Both the position numbers and the translations under genes were made by a program. A model generated the notes under the pieces. The model was not told where the DNA came from, ran no database searches, and saw nothing but the letters and a program-made list of their open reading frames with translations. This document shows positions 1 to 10,015 of a DNA stretch of 64,000 bases, piece after piece (the first letter of the stretch is position 1; every line of letters starts with the position of its first letter). Where the stretch lies: positions 130,041 through 194,040 of the forward strand of contig DDQW01000068.1 of assembly GCA_002342805.1 (NCBI GenBank), in the 5' to 3' direction. This stretch comes from Clostridiales bacterium UBA2432. Its GTDB lineage: Bacteria; Bacillota; Clostridia; Lachnospirales; Vallitaleaceae.

Positions 1-281
1 TCCATGAGCATACATCCAATCGTTATTAAGAAGTCAACGACTCTATTGATAAACGACCAACGGTACCAACGTGGTGTTGAATCTATGCAGTTGAAACTTT
101 TTTTGAATGGATCCATAAAAACAAGGAAAAATGCTCCCAAAATTAGAAACCCTTCCAGAGTACATCTAAAGGAAAAAATAAGCGTAACAGTTATAGATAT
201 TATGATATAAAAAAAATGAATGCTAGAGCCGACTGGTTTACCGTTTACTAGGTTTCTTAGTTTATGGACCAATTTATTTGA
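1..281. other. Window edge, no gene recognised
   Basis: This stretch lies downstream of the histidine kinase that ends at 282. The only open frame (4-210, plus strand) is short, lacks a clear ribosome binding site and has no recognised domain. Reading the third frame gives several stops. It could be the decayed tail of a gene or mobile element beyond the window edge, but nothing specific supports that. Confidence 0.4.
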
Positions 282-2081
282 TTACATTTCTTTAACAGCA
301 GGAAAAGTTATACTTACAAGTGAGCCTTGATTCTGGTTGCTTTTTATGGAGACACCGTATTCTTCGCCGAATATTAATTTTACACGTTGATTAATGTTTC
401 GAAGGCCGATGTGTTCAACTTCTACAGTGTAATCTACTGCTAATAACCCATTGATTTCACTTAGTTTTTCACTGTTTATACCGACGCCGTCATCTTCTAC
501 TTCAACACATATGCTATCACCATCTAAAAAACATTTTATGCTTATATTACCTTTTTGTCTTTTAGGCTTAATACCGTGGTAGACAGCATTTTCTACTAAT
601 GGTTGAATGGAAAGTTTTACAATCTTATATTCTAATACTTCTTCTTTAATATCCCAGATTACATCAAACTTATGCGGATACCTTATCTCAAGTAAAAAGA
701 GGTATTTTTTTACATATTCAAGTTCATTTTCAATCAAAATCAGATGGTCTTTAGTGTCTAGGCTTAATCGGAATAGATCACCAAGAGATGCAACCATTGC
801 TGAAACTTTGTTATCACTATTAGTAAGGCCAATTGCTGTCCAGTTGATTGTATCAAGTGTATTAATTAGAAAATGTGGATTGATTTGATACTGTAGGGCA
901 ACGGTTTGTGCCTTGTTTAAAAGTGATAGTTTCTGTTCTAGTTCATATTCCATTTCATGATTTGTTTTTGCGCTTTTTAAAATTGTATTGATGATATATT
1001 TTGTTTCATTAATATTTTCTTGGTCTTCGGTTCCTTGAGTTAGAAATTCTAAGCCGTTTGAATTGTCTATAATTGACATAATGTTACGTAAAGGTTCATA
1101 GGTTTTTATGGATATTAAGAAAGAGGCAATAGCGGATAATAAAACACTAATAAAGACAAATAGAATGAAGTATCTACGCATTTTTGAGAACTGAGCATCA
1201 AAGCTTTCCAAAGGCAGGGATAGAACATATTTGTATGGACCAAATTCAGAGTCTACCATGGTTATCACCTTTTTTTTGTCGTTAAATGTATAGATTGATA
1301 AGTCCCTGTTGCTTGAGTAATCAAAATCACTAAACTCATTTAGATCAAGTAGATTTTTACCGACATTTTCAAGGTTTTTATTGTATAAGATTATTCCGTC
1401 ACTATCGATGAGACTAAGATTTTCCGAAAAACTGCTATCAATAATTCCAGTCACATCCCCTAGTGCTGCGGCATCAATATTAATGACTACGGCACCTAAG
1501 ACTTTACCTTCTATTGAACTAATAGTTTTTATATAAGTTAGAACGTAAGGATAGATATCCTTGTATTTCCTAGGTACAAGCCAGCTACTGTTAGTATTTT
1601 TCTTGGCGTTATAGCTTTCATACCAAGTCATATCATTAAAGTTATCGATATTGCCGAAGTCTGAACTAGATATAATATACTCATTTAATTCAGAAAAAAT
1701 GATAATAGAATGTAAGTACTTATAAATCAATACAAATGGTTTCAAATCATCTTGAATACTTTGGACAGATTTGTACAAGTCAATATCTGAATTGTATTCT
1801 GGGATAAAATATTTTGATTTATCCATATTGATAATCATTGCTGCAAGTTTGTTAGATTCTTCTAGAATAGTATCTGTATAATCTCTGACTCTGAGTACAC
1901 TATTACTATTGAATGTATTGATTTCTTTCATTACATAATTGGTAGAGTATTCAAAGACTATAACATTTAAGACGATTAGTGGAAATATGAATAGTAGGTT
2001 TATAATCAAAAAATTTCTTATGAAAATACTTTGGAATTTAAAGTTCAATATTTGATGCCATATTTTTTGCTTTTTATTCAT
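282..2081 (-). CDS. YesM-type sensor histidine kinase
   Basis: A 599-residue membrane sensor kinase. A transmembrane helix near residues 20-45 and another near 302-326 enclose an extracellular domain of about 250 residues, probably Cache-like. The cytoplasmic part has the His_kinase (PF06580-type) motif QINPHFLINTLD with phospho-accepting His403, then an HATPase_c domain with the N-box LVENAVYHG and G-box DDGVGI. This family senses extracellular sugars or binding-protein complexes and phosphorylates a YesN-type AraC regulator. Its start overlaps the 3' end of the regulator gene by 8 bp, so the two are cotranscribed and translationally coupled. The divergent importer and GH95 genes (3896-9878) are the likely targets. 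The ligand cannot be read from sequence. Confidence 0.93.
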   Translation of the reverse strand: MNKKQKIWHQILNFKFQSIFIRNFLIINLLFIFPLIVLNVIVFEYSTNYVMKEINTFNSNSVLRVRDYTDTILEESNKLAAMIINMDKSKYFIPEYNSDIDLYKSVQSIQDDLKPFVLIYKYLHSIIIFSELNEYIISSSDFGNIDNFNDMTWYESYNAKKNTNSSWLVPRKYKDIYPYVLTYIKTISSIEGKVLGAVVINIDAAALGDVTGIIDSSFSENLSLIDSDGIILYNKNLENVGKNLLDLNEFSDFDYSSNRDLSIYTFNDKKKVITMVDSEFGPYKYVLSLPLESFDAQFSKMRRYFILFVFISVLLSAIASFLISIKTYEPLRNIMSIIDNSNGLEFLTQGTEDQENINETKYIINTILKSAKTNHEMEYELEQKLSLLNKAQTVALQYQINPHFLINTLDTINWTAIGLTNSDNKVSAMVASLGDLFRLSLDTKDHLILIENELEYVKKYLFLLEIRYPHKFDVIWDIKEEVLEYKIVKLSIQPLVENAVYHGIKPKRQKGNISIKCFLDGDSICVEVEDDGVGINSEKLSEINGLLAVDYTVEVEHIGLRNINQRVKLIFGEEYGVSIKSNQNQGSLVSITFPAVKEM

Positions 2082-3684
2082 CTAAATTTAAGTCCTCCTT
2101 AACTATTTTCATCTGGTAATTACTAGGTGAAGAACCAGTATAATTTTTAAAGACTCTGGAAAAATATTTACTGTTTTTGTAACCTACTAGGATAGATATT
2201 TCGGAAATTTTATGATTTGAATGCCTCATAATATCAATGGCCTTCATCATTCGTAACTTGATAAGATAGTTACTGAAATTTTCCCCTGTTTCCTGTTTAA
2301 ATAATCGGGAAAAATAGGCTGGATTCAAGTACACATGTGAAGCAACATCAGCAAGTGATAAATCTTGGCTGAATCTTTCATTAATAAATTCAAGTGCCTT
2401 AGTGATGAATAATTTGTTTGAATTCTCGGCATCTGGTAAAATTTGTTCGATGATAATTTCAGACATTTCTCTTGTCCATTGCTTGATACCATCAATACTT
2501 ACAGTTTGTATTAAATTACTATAGTCGAATTTTTCCTGGCGCACTTTTTGAACACTAGCATGAATACTGCTCAAACTATTAAAAATATCCATAAAAAGAT
2601 TGATTATAAAGTTGTGGATATAACTTGTAGGATAAAGTTTTAATTTATCAATCATATTATTAGAGAGACTAAAAGCTGCTGATGCATCGCAGGATAATAT
2701 AGAAGCTTTAAATATTTTCTTTTGTTCAATTAGTACTGGATCATTTAGTATAAGCTCACTATTATTATCTGTTGTTGAATCAATATAGTAGATTGGAATA
2801 GCTTCCATACTTTTTGTTAGTTCGTAAATATTTGAATAGCACTTAACTTTAACTATTTCTAGTTCCAAGTTGAAAATACTGCTTACATTGTTTTTAATTG
2901 TATTTAGATAATTTCGAACTGAAATATCCATACTTTCTATTGATAGGTCACTATTTCCTATACCTATTATTTTAAAACATCCTTGAGTTATTACTAGGGT
3001 GAAGTACTTAGTGTTTTCACTTTCACCGGCAAGGATATTATGTAATGCATTATCAAGCCGGTCTTTACCGTATTCCCACTTGTTTTCAACGTATTCGCTG
3101 TAGTTCTCTAAATTAATATCTATAAGGCTGAATGGACATTTATTAACATCTATATCAAAGTCTAGGAATTTAATTCTTTTATCTATTTCCATGGTGTCTA
3201 TTAAGGCACCCATAATTAAATCTCGGAAAAACTCTTCCTGTAATAGGTCGAAAATTTCATCGATTTGTTTAGCTTTCTTAAGTTGATTCTCAGTTTCTTC
3301 TTTTTGTAAAGTGAGACTTTCACATATGTTTTCAAAAACACGGGTAATCTCCGTTACTCTTATAGGTTTTAGTATATAATTAACGACATTAAATGCAATC
3401 GCCTGTTTGGCAAATTCGAATTCTTTATAGCCGCTTATGAGAACAACCTTGATTTTAGGCATATAATTATAAATATATTCGGCTAGTTCTATACCTGAAA
3501 TTTCAATCATTTTTATATCTGTAAGTACAACATCTACGTCATTTGTTTGAATATATTCAATAGCTTCTCGTCCATCTTCAAAAGAGGCAACAACTTTAAA
3601 ATTAAGTGACATCCAGTCGACATAATCTTTCAATCCTTCTCGTATAGTTTGTTCATCATCTACTATTATAAGCTTATATAGCAA
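2074..3684 (-). CDS. YesN-type response regulator, AraC output domain
   Basis: A 536-residue two-component regulator. The N-terminal receiver carries the acidic pair near residues 9-10, phospho-acceptor Asp56 in VVLTDIKM, and the conserved Lys in NYILKPI. A long poorly conserved middle region follows. The C-terminal double helix-turn-helix of the AraC family lies at about 430-530 (DLSLADVASHVYLNPAYFSRLF and the GYKNSKYFSRVFK region). The start is a TTG preceded at 7 nt by GGTGA; no better ATG lies nearby. It is first in the operon, ahead of the kinase, and divergent from the importer at 3896, which it most likely activates from the roughly 210-bp intergenic region. Confidence 0.92.
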   Translation of the reverse strand: MLYKLIIVDDEQTIREGLKDYVDWMSLNFKVVASFEDGREAIEYIQTNDVDVVLTDIKMIEISGIELAEYIYNYMPKIKVVLISGYKEFEFAKQAIAFNVVNYILKPIRVTEITRVFENICESLTLQKEETENQLKKAKQIDEIFDLLQEEFFRDLIMGALIDTMEIDKRIKFLDFDIDVNKCPFSLIDINLENYSEYVENKWEYGKDRLDNALHNILAGESENTKYFTLVITQGCFKIIGIGNSDLSIESMDISVRNYLNTIKNNVSSIFNLELEIVKVKCYSNIYELTKSMEAIPIYYIDSTTDNNSELILNDPVLIEQKKIFKASILSCDASAAFSLSNNMIDKLKLYPTSYIHNFIINLFMDIFNSLSSIHASVQKVRQEKFDYSNLIQTVSIDGIKQWTREMSEIIIEQILPDAENSNKLFITKALEFINERFSQDLSLADVASHVYLNPAYFSRLFKQETGENFSNYLIKLRMMKAIDIMRHSNHKISEISILVGYKNSKYFSRVFKNYTGSSPSNYQMKIVKEDLNLDE

Positions 3685-3895
3685 AACAATTTCACCACGC
3701 TTTCATTCAAATTATGTAGGGAAATGTACATAGACACATATATTGACTTAAGTATAACAAAATATATGGATAGGTACAACAATTAAGAAATATGGTAAAT
3801 ATATGTGCCCTAAAGTAAAAATAATGGCGTTTTAATATGTAAGTCTTAAGTCTATAATATATATATAAACCAAACAATTATTGGAGGAATTTAAT

Positions 3896-4873
3896 ATGAG
3901 TAACATACATAAAGATAGTATAGCTAAGAGTAATTTCTCTTTAGCAAAAAAGTTTAAAGGCAAGAAAGGCCTAGCATTTAAAAGCAATATAGTTTTTATT
4001 TCTATGACATTACCTGCTGCTTTATATCTAATAGTTTTTAATTATTTACCACTAGTTGGTAATGTGTTAGCTTTTAAGAAGTATAGATACGATGAAGGTA
4101 TATTTGGAAGTAAATGGATTGGACTTGAAAATTTCGAATTCCTTTTCACTTCCAGTGATCTATGGCGAATTACAAGAAATAGTATTGGTTATGGAGTCGT
4201 GTTTATAATAGTTAATACAATCTTAGCATTGATACTGGCATTACTCCTGTATCAAGTTACCAATGGATTATTATTAAAAATATTTCAAACTTCTTTCATA
4301 CTTCCAAACTTCCTTTCTTGGATAATGGTCTCATTTATTGTTTATATCTTTCTAAATGCAGAATCTGGAGTGGTAAACACTATATTTGAAAATCTGGGAA
4401 AAGAAACTTTTGATTGGTATTCTAAAGCCGGAGCATGGGTGTTTTTAATTCCAATTATCAATGCTTGGAAAAATATCGGATGGATTTCATTGATTTACTA
4501 TGCTTCCTTAATGTCAATAAACAATGAACTGTTTGAAGCTGCTTCCTTAGATGGTGCAGGTAAATTTAAACAAGCATGGTATATTTCAATACCTTCACTA
4601 ATGCCAGTAATCGCTACGATGTCTTTAATATCAGTAGGAACATCACTTATTAGACAAGATCTTGGCTTATTTTACGCGGTTACGCGTAACTCTGGACTAT
4701 TATACCGCGCAACAGATGTTATTGATACTTATGTTTACAGAGCTACGGTACAGGTTGGAGACATCGGTATGTCTGCAGCAGCTGGATTGTTCCAAACTGT
4801 CGTAGGATTATTCCTGGTACTGATTACAAATTGGATTATTAAAAAAACACATCCGGAAAGTGCAATATTCTAA
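3896..4873 (+). CDS. Carbohydrate ABC importer permease, LplB type
   Basis: A polytopic inner-membrane permease of the MalF/LplB family, 325 residues. The ATG at 3896 is chosen because GGAGGA lies 8 nt upstream; the open frame extends a few codons further to a TTG that would place the Shine-Dalgarno inside the gene. About six hydrophobic segments are visible. The EAA loop that docks the ATPase reads EAASLDGAGKFKQAWYISIP near residues 217-236. The Lpl type is usually paired with an LplC permease and a large lipoprotein, as here. No ATPase gene is nearby, so a shared MsmX-like ATPase is inferred. A TATAAT at 3853-3858 could be its -10 element, but no good -35 was found, which fits activator-dependent transcription. 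Confidence 0.9.
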   Translation: MSNIHKDSIAKSNFSLAKKFKGKKGLAFKSNIVFISMTLPAALYLIVFNYLPLVGNVLAFKKYRYDEGIFGSKWIGLENFEFLFTSSDLWRITRNSIGYGVVFIIVNTILALILALLLYQVTNGLLLKIFQTSFILPNFLSWIMVSFIVYIFLNAESGVVNTIFENLGKETFDWYSKAGAWVFLIPIINAWKNIGWISLIYYASLMSINNELFEAASLDGAGKFKQAWYISIPSLMPVIATMSLISVGTSLIRQDLGLFYAVTRNSGLLYRATDVIDTYVYRATVQVGDIGMSAAAGLFQTVVGLFLVLITNWIIKKTHPESAIF

Positions 4874-4889
4874 AAAGGGAGACTTGTTT

Positions 4890-5801
4890 ATGTTATTGGT
4901 AAAGAGTAAAGAAAAAAAAGAAAGTACTAATTTAATTATAGTTATAATATTGACCGTGTATGCACTAGTTTGTATTATACCATTATGGTATGTTATAGTG
5001 ACGTCACTTTCAAATACTGCTACTATTAGAGAATATGGATATACGTTTTTTCCTAAAGTGATTGATTTTTCAGCGTATATTAATGTCTTCTATAATCCAG
5101 GTACCATTATGAATGCTTATGCAGTAACAATATTTTCTGCTTTTGGTGGAGCTTTTGTAGGTGTCTTCTCTATGGCACTTATAGCATATCCGCTTTCTAG
5201 AGCCAGTTTTAAGTTTAGAAAAGGTTTTACAATTTTTGTGATATTTCCTATGATGTGTAGGGTCAGTATGGTACCATTTTACATACTAGTTACTCAGTAC
5301 TTACATCTTGGAAATACAATATGGGTTCACTTTTTTTCTTTTGCAGTTCCACTGATTGACCCATTTTTTGTAATTATATTATTAACTTCATTTAGGAATT
5401 TACCTAATTCTATATTTGAAGCTGCTAAAATTGATGGTGCTTCAGAATTAAAAATATTTCTACAAATTGCATTACCATTGTCGAAACCAGTCTTAGCAAC
5501 AGTAGCGGTTTTCACGTTATTAAATCGTTGGAATGATTTTTATCCAAGTTTAATGTTTATAAATGATGAAAAACTACATTCGCTTCAATATTTATTACAA
5601 AAAATAATGCTTGAGATGGATTTCCTAAGATCAAATTTCGCTGCACTACCAGCATCTGTACAAGAAAAAGTTGCAAATTTCCCTACAGAAACTGTCAGAA
5701 TGGCTATTGCAGTGGTTGCAGCTGGTCCAATGATGTTTGTATTCCCTTTCTTTCAAAAATATTTCTCAAAGGGAATGACAGTAGGTGGAACAAAAGAATA
5801 A
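4890..5801 (+). CDS. Carbohydrate ABC importer permease, LplC type
   Basis: Second membrane subunit of the same importer, 303 residues, MalG/LplC family. The start is set at 4890, where AAGGGAGA lies 8 nt upstream. Earlier in-frame codons overlap the previous gene and lack a ribosome binding site. The protein has six hydrophobic segments and an EAA loop, EAAKIDGASELKIFLQIALP. The C-terminus ends in the usual KGMTVGGTKE tail of LplC proteins. It follows the partner permease by 16 bp, so the pair forms a heterodimeric channel. The substrate is probably an oligosaccharide, judging from the downstream GH95 gene. Confidence 0.9.
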   Translation: MLLVKSKEKKESTNLIIVIILTVYALVCIIPLWYVIVTSLSNTATIREYGYTFFPKVIDFSAYINVFYNPGTIMNAYAVTIFSAFGGAFVGVFSMALIAYPLSRASFKFRKGFTIFVIFPMMCRVSMVPFYILVTQYLHLGNTIWVHFFSFAVPLIDPFFVIILLTSFRNLPNSIFEAAKIDGASELKIFLQIALPLSKPVLATVAVFTLLNRWNDFYPSLMFINDEKLHSLQYLLQKIMLEMDFLRSNFAALPASVQEKVANFPTETVRMAIAVVAAGPMMFVFPFFQKYFSKGMTVGGTKE

Positions 5802-5871
5802 GTGGTTTATCCCTCAGTATATAATACTAGGGTGAAGCAAATAAAAACTTAGATTTTTAGGAGGGTTACAA

Positions 5872-7476
5872 ATGAATTTATTTAAAAAAAGCGTTTCTCT
5901 GTTTCTAGTATTTGCTATTTCTTTAATGATGATAACAGCATGTGCAACTAAGACAGAAGATGCAACAAACGGAACTAATAATGCCACTGGTGACACAAAA
6001 GATGCATCGAATGGTGATTCAACTGCAATGGAGGATGAGCAGGTAGAACTGACGTGGGTTGTAATTGGCGATCAACATCCAGATACGGAAAAAGTTTTAG
6101 AAGTATTCAACGAGAAGTTAAAAGACAAGCTACCTAATACAACATTAAATATCGTGACTTACGGATTTGATAACTATGGTGATAGAATTGAGCTAATGAT
6201 TACATCGGGGGAAGATTTTGATATTATGTGGTGCTCAAGTTGGGCTGGCGACTATCTTCAAAAGGTGGCAAATGGCGCATTTTTACCTTTAGATGACCTT
6301 ATAGACGAACATGCTCCTAAATTAAAAGAAACATTACCTGAGGCTGTTTTTCAGACGGGTACTTATGATGGGAAACTGTATGGTCTTACAAATTATCAAC
6401 AATTATGGGCCGGTTACGGAATCGTTGTAAGAACAGATTTTGCTGATCAATATGGACTTGATGTAACTCAAATAGAAGCAGATGGCCTTGACAGAAATAT
6501 TAAGACCATAGACATTATGAAGAGTATGGAACCATTTTTTGCTAATGTATTAGCAAACGAAACAGATATTAATTCTGTAATAGATCCATATTTCCTAGTT
6601 GGTAAGACTGTAACTGAAAATATGGTTATGGAAAGAGATTATGAAACAATAGTAAGTCCGGCTGTAATCGATAAGTATAATAATGATAATATTCAGTTGG
6701 TTAATATGTTTGAAACACAAGAGTATGCAGATTTTATTGCATGGATGAGAGATATGTATGAGCAGGGTTTCGTTCGAAAGGATGTTTTATCAGCTGAAAT
6801 ACCAACTAATATTAATGAAGATAGAATGAATATGTATGGTATTATGACAACTAATACAGGGACACCGGAAGACTTCGATATTGAGCTTAATAAAATAAAT
6901 ACAACAAACGAAGTAACAAGTGCTCGTATAGCACCACTTTATCTGCCATATACCGCAGGTACAGCCACAATGAACTTTATTAATGCTCAATCAGAACATC
7001 CTGAAAGAGCTATGAAACTTCTTGAACTAGTTAATACGGATGCAGAAATGTACAATCTTCTTACTATAGGAATCGAAGGTGACCATTGGGAAATGAAAGA
7101 TGAAATCGCAGATTCAACGGTAACTCCTGCTACTATTCTTAAAGGAGATGATTATGGCATTTTTGATTGGGTAATAGGTAATGTAGCAAATAGTTATGGC
7201 CGTTCTGAAATGTTTTTAAATTCAAGACTTGAAATATGGAATAACAAAGCTACAATGTCTCCATTATTCGGTTTTGTACCTGACTTAAGTGAACTTGCTC
7301 AAGATAAGGCTAAAATTGACGCAGTTGTAAATGAATATGTAAAGGCTTTGAATTCAGGTGCAGATAGTGACTATGAGTTACATTACGCAGAATTTAAAGA
7401 AAAACTAAAGGCAGCAGGCGTTGATGAATATATTGCTGCATTACAAGGACAAGTAGACGTATATTTAGGACAATAA
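5872..7476 (+). CDS. Extracellular solute-binding lipoprotein (Lpl importer)
   Basis: A 534-residue family 1-type solute-binding protein. The signal peptide ends in lipobox ITAC with lipidated Cys24, followed by a Thr/Asn/Asp-rich linker to about residue 50 and then the binding domain. Its length is typical of large LplA-type oligosaccharide-binding proteins. A strong GGAGGG lies upstream of the ATG. It captures the ligand outside the cell and delivers it to the two permeases encoded just upstream. A wobble-containing hairpin at 7506-7540 follows the gene and may reduce read-through into the GH95 gene. Confidence 0.9.
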   Translation: MNLFKKSVSLFLVFAISLMMITACATKTEDATNGTNNATGDTKDASNGDSTAMEDEQVELTWVVIGDQHPDTEKVLEVFNEKLKDKLPNTTLNIVTYGFDNYGDRIELMITSGEDFDIMWCSSWAGDYLQKVANGAFLPLDDLIDEHAPKLKETLPEAVFQTGTYDGKLYGLTNYQQLWAGYGIVVRTDFADQYGLDVTQIEADGLDRNIKTIDIMKSMEPFFANVLANETDINSVIDPYFLVGKTVTENMVMERDYETIVSPAVIDKYNNDNIQLVNMFETQEYADFIAWMRDMYEQGFVRKDVLSAEIPTNINEDRMNMYGIMTTNTGTPEDFDIELNKINTTNEVTSARIAPLYLPYTAGTATMNFINAQSEHPERAMKLLELVNTDAEMYNLLTIGIEGDHWEMKDEIADSTVTPATILKGDDYGIFDWVIGNVANSYGRSEMFLNSRLEIWNNKATMSPLFGFVPDLSELAQDKAKIDAVVNEYVKALNSGADSDYELHYAEFKEKLKAAGVDEYIAALQGQVDVYLGQ

Positions 7477-7505
7477 ACAACAGTTAATTAAGTGTTTGAT
7501 TGAAA

Positions 7506-7545
7506 AGGCTACCCGATGTTATTTTAAAAAAGGGTAGTCTTTGTT
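7506..7545 (+). terminator. Hairpin after the binding-protein gene
   Basis: AGGCTACCC (7506-7514) pairs with GGGTAGTCT (7532-7540), with one G-T wobble, followed by TTGTTTT. It looks like a rho-independent terminator or attenuator between the lipoprotein and the GH95 gene. Only 41 bp separate it from the GH95 start, so partial read-through is likely. Confidence 0.65.
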
Positions 7546-7586
7546 TTGAAAAATTTAAACTAGACAGATTTTGGAAAGGATAATTT

Positions 7587-9878
7587 ATGGACAATAATAC
7601 ATTATGGTATAAACAATCAGCTGAACTATTTGAAGAGGCATTGCCCCTAGGAAATGGTCACATGGGAATGATGATATATGGCAGAATTCGAGATGAGCTC
7701 ATAGAGCTAAATCATGATACACTATGGTCAGGTTACCATAATGAGAATCAGAATAAGACAGCATATAAACACCTTGAGAAAGTTAGAGAAATGATTAATA
7801 GAGGTGCTTATTTAGGTGCGCAACAGCTCATAGAACACGAAATGCAAGGAGAATACTCAGAGTCGTATTTGCCTCTGGGAAATATGCGTATGCAATTTCG
7901 TTATGATGGTTTCCTTAGGAAAGAAGACTATAAGCGAAGTCTTAATCTAAGTGATGCAACAAGTTCTATAGAATATAAAATAGATGGATTTAAATATACT
8001 AGAAGAGGATTTGTAAGTAACCCGGATAAAGTTGGCGTCTATAAAATTGATGCAGAAACTGAATTTGATGTGCAAATCAGTGTGGATTCTAAATTATTAC
8101 ATAAGTCAATTTGTAAAAATGATACAACAATAGTAATGACAGGTAGGGCACCTGAGAGAGTTGACCCTTCTCATAGGACTTATAATGAGTCACCGATAGC
8201 CTATTCCTTAGAAGATGAGAATATTGCTCTTGAGTTTGCTTCTTATACTAGGGTCATTAGCGATGGAGTATGCTATAGAACCGGTGGTGGTCTATCCATA
8301 AGAAATGCTACTAGAGTTATAATTATAACAGCGACAGAAACCACATACAGTGGATTTAATAAAGAATTTAAAAAAATAGATAAAGTAGTAGAGGATATGC
8401 GTGAACGCGTAAATAAGGCAATTGAAAAGGGGTATGACAAGCTATACATTGATCACAAAGAAGATTATCAAAAATTATATAACAATGTAGAATTTACAAT
8501 AGAGACAGAGAATAAAAATGATATTCCAACGGATATTAGACTAGAAAAACTAAAGGCAGGAGAAGATGATTTATCCTTAATACCATTATACTTTAATTAT
8601 GGCAGATATCTTCTTATCTCATCGTCTAGAGTAGGCAGTCAGGCTGCTACCCTGCAGGGAATATGGAATTATGAAGCAAGAGCACCATGGTGTTCTAACT
8701 ATACATCTAACATTAATATTCAGATGAACTATTGGTTAGCTGAGACTTGTAATCTAAGCGAATGTCATGAGCCACTAATCGATATGATTAAAGAATTAGC
8801 TATTACAGGTGCAATAACTGCCAAAGAGCAATATGGCTGTGGTGGTTGGTCAGGATCTCATAATATAGATTTATGGAGAAAATCAACGGTTATAGATGGT
8901 CAAGCTAGATATGCATATTGGCAGATGTCAGGCCCATGGTTAGTTAGTCATTTATATGAGCATTATTTATTTACACAAGATTTAGATTACCTAAGATCTG
9001 TTTTTGCAACGATCAAGGGCTCAGCTATGTTCTGTTACGATTGGCTACAGGAAGATGAATCAGGTTACTATGTGACATCTCCTGCTACCTCCCCTGAGAA
9101 TGCGTTTTTAACAGAAGAGGGGGTGGAATGTTCTGTGTCTAAAGCATCTACAATGGATATGACATTAATAAGAGAGGTGTTTAATACTTGTATTAGCGCT
9201 GCTAATATTCTAGGTATATCTGGTCAATTTGAGGAGAAACTATTAGCTAGGTTACCAAAATTATATCCCTATAAAATTGGTTCGGATGGTCAATTACAGG
9301 AATGGTATTTAGACTTTGAAGAATCTGAAATGGGACATAGACATGTATCACACTTGTATGGCCTATATCCGGGAAAAGCAATTAATGATGAAACTCCGGA
9401 CTTGTTTGCTGCTAGTAAGCGTGGCTTAGAACGAAGACTAGAAAATGGTGGAGGACATACCGGCTGGAGTTGTGCATGGATTATTAATCTATATGCAAGG
9501 TTAAAAGATAGTGAACTAGCCGGTGAATATGTAAATGTCATATTAACAAAATCTATATATCCTAATATGTTTGACGCTCATCCACCATTCCAAATTGATG
9601 GTAACTTTGGTGCTACTGCAGGAATCGCTGAGATGTTGATGCAGAGTCATATGGACTATATTGAATTGTTACCAGCATTACCTAAGAGTTGGCTTAATGG
9701 TTATATTAAGGGGCTAAAGGCTCGTGGTAATCTTTTAGTTGATATTAAATGGGAAAATGGTCAAGTAAGTGAATATAAAATTCAAGGAGTAGATAGACCT
9801 GTAATAATTAAATATAGTGGAGAAATTTACAATGTAAATATTGTAGATGGTCAGTATGCTTGGGATAGTCGTAGATAG
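7587..9878 (+). CDS. GH95 alpha-L-fucosidase, cytoplasmic
   Basis: A 763-residue glycoside hydrolase of family 95 that releases L-fucose (the family also has some L-galactosidase activity) from glycan ends with inversion. The N-terminal beta-domain begins at once with LPLGNGHMGMMIYG and HDTLWSG, so no signal peptide is present and the enzyme should be cytoplasmic. Hallmarks are NINIQMNYW near 374-382 (the Asn pair that assists catalysis in characterised members), ATSPENAF near 500 with the probable general-acid Glu, and FQIDGNFG near 667 with the catalytic Asp. All are intact. It is preceded by GGAAAGGA at good spacing. It sits in the Lpl importer operon, which implies that the imported oligosaccharide is fucosylated. 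Confidence 0.93.
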   Translation: MDNNTLWYKQSAELFEEALPLGNGHMGMMIYGRIRDELIELNHDTLWSGYHNENQNKTAYKHLEKVREMINRGAYLGAQQLIEHEMQGEYSESYLPLGNMRMQFRYDGFLRKEDYKRSLNLSDATSSIEYKIDGFKYTRRGFVSNPDKVGVYKIDAETEFDVQISVDSKLLHKSICKNDTTIVMTGRAPERVDPSHRTYNESPIAYSLEDENIALEFASYTRVISDGVCYRTGGGLSIRNATRVIIITATETTYSGFNKEFKKIDKVVEDMRERVNKAIEKGYDKLYIDHKEDYQKLYNNVEFTIETENKNDIPTDIRLEKLKAGEDDLSLIPLYFNYGRYLLISSSRVGSQAATLQGIWNYEARAPWCSNYTSNINIQMNYWLAETCNLSECHEPLIDMIKELAITGAITAKEQYGCGGWSGSHNIDLWRKSTVIDGQARYAYWQMSGPWLVSHLYEHYLFTQDLDYLRSVFATIKGSAMFCYDWLQEDESGYYVTSPATSPENAFLTEEGVECSVSKASTMDMTLIREVFNTCISAANILGISGQFEEKLLARLPKLYPYKIGSDGQLQEWYLDFEESEMGHRHVSHLYGLYPGKAINDETPDLFAASKRGLERRLENGGGHTGWSCAWIINLYARLKDSELAGEYVNVILTKSIYPNMFDAHPPFQIDGNFGATAGIAEMLMQSHMDYIELLPALPKSWLNGYIKGLKARGNLLVDIKWENGQVSEYKIQGVDRPVIIKYSGEIYNVNIVDGQYAWDSRR

Positions 9879-10015
9879 AGAAAATCTTGCCTTATTCAAT
9901 AACAGCATATAATTAGACTAGGGCTTGGTCTATTGAAAAAATGGTATGGATAGGTTATCTTAGAGATGAGATAAATCAGGGTAAAGAAAGAGTTAGTATG
10001 GAATAGGAGTTTTTT

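Noticed and set aside
4..210. 68-codon plus-strand open frame at the window start
   Set aside because: No ribosome binding site, no recognised family, and unusual composition; more likely chance or decayed sequence.
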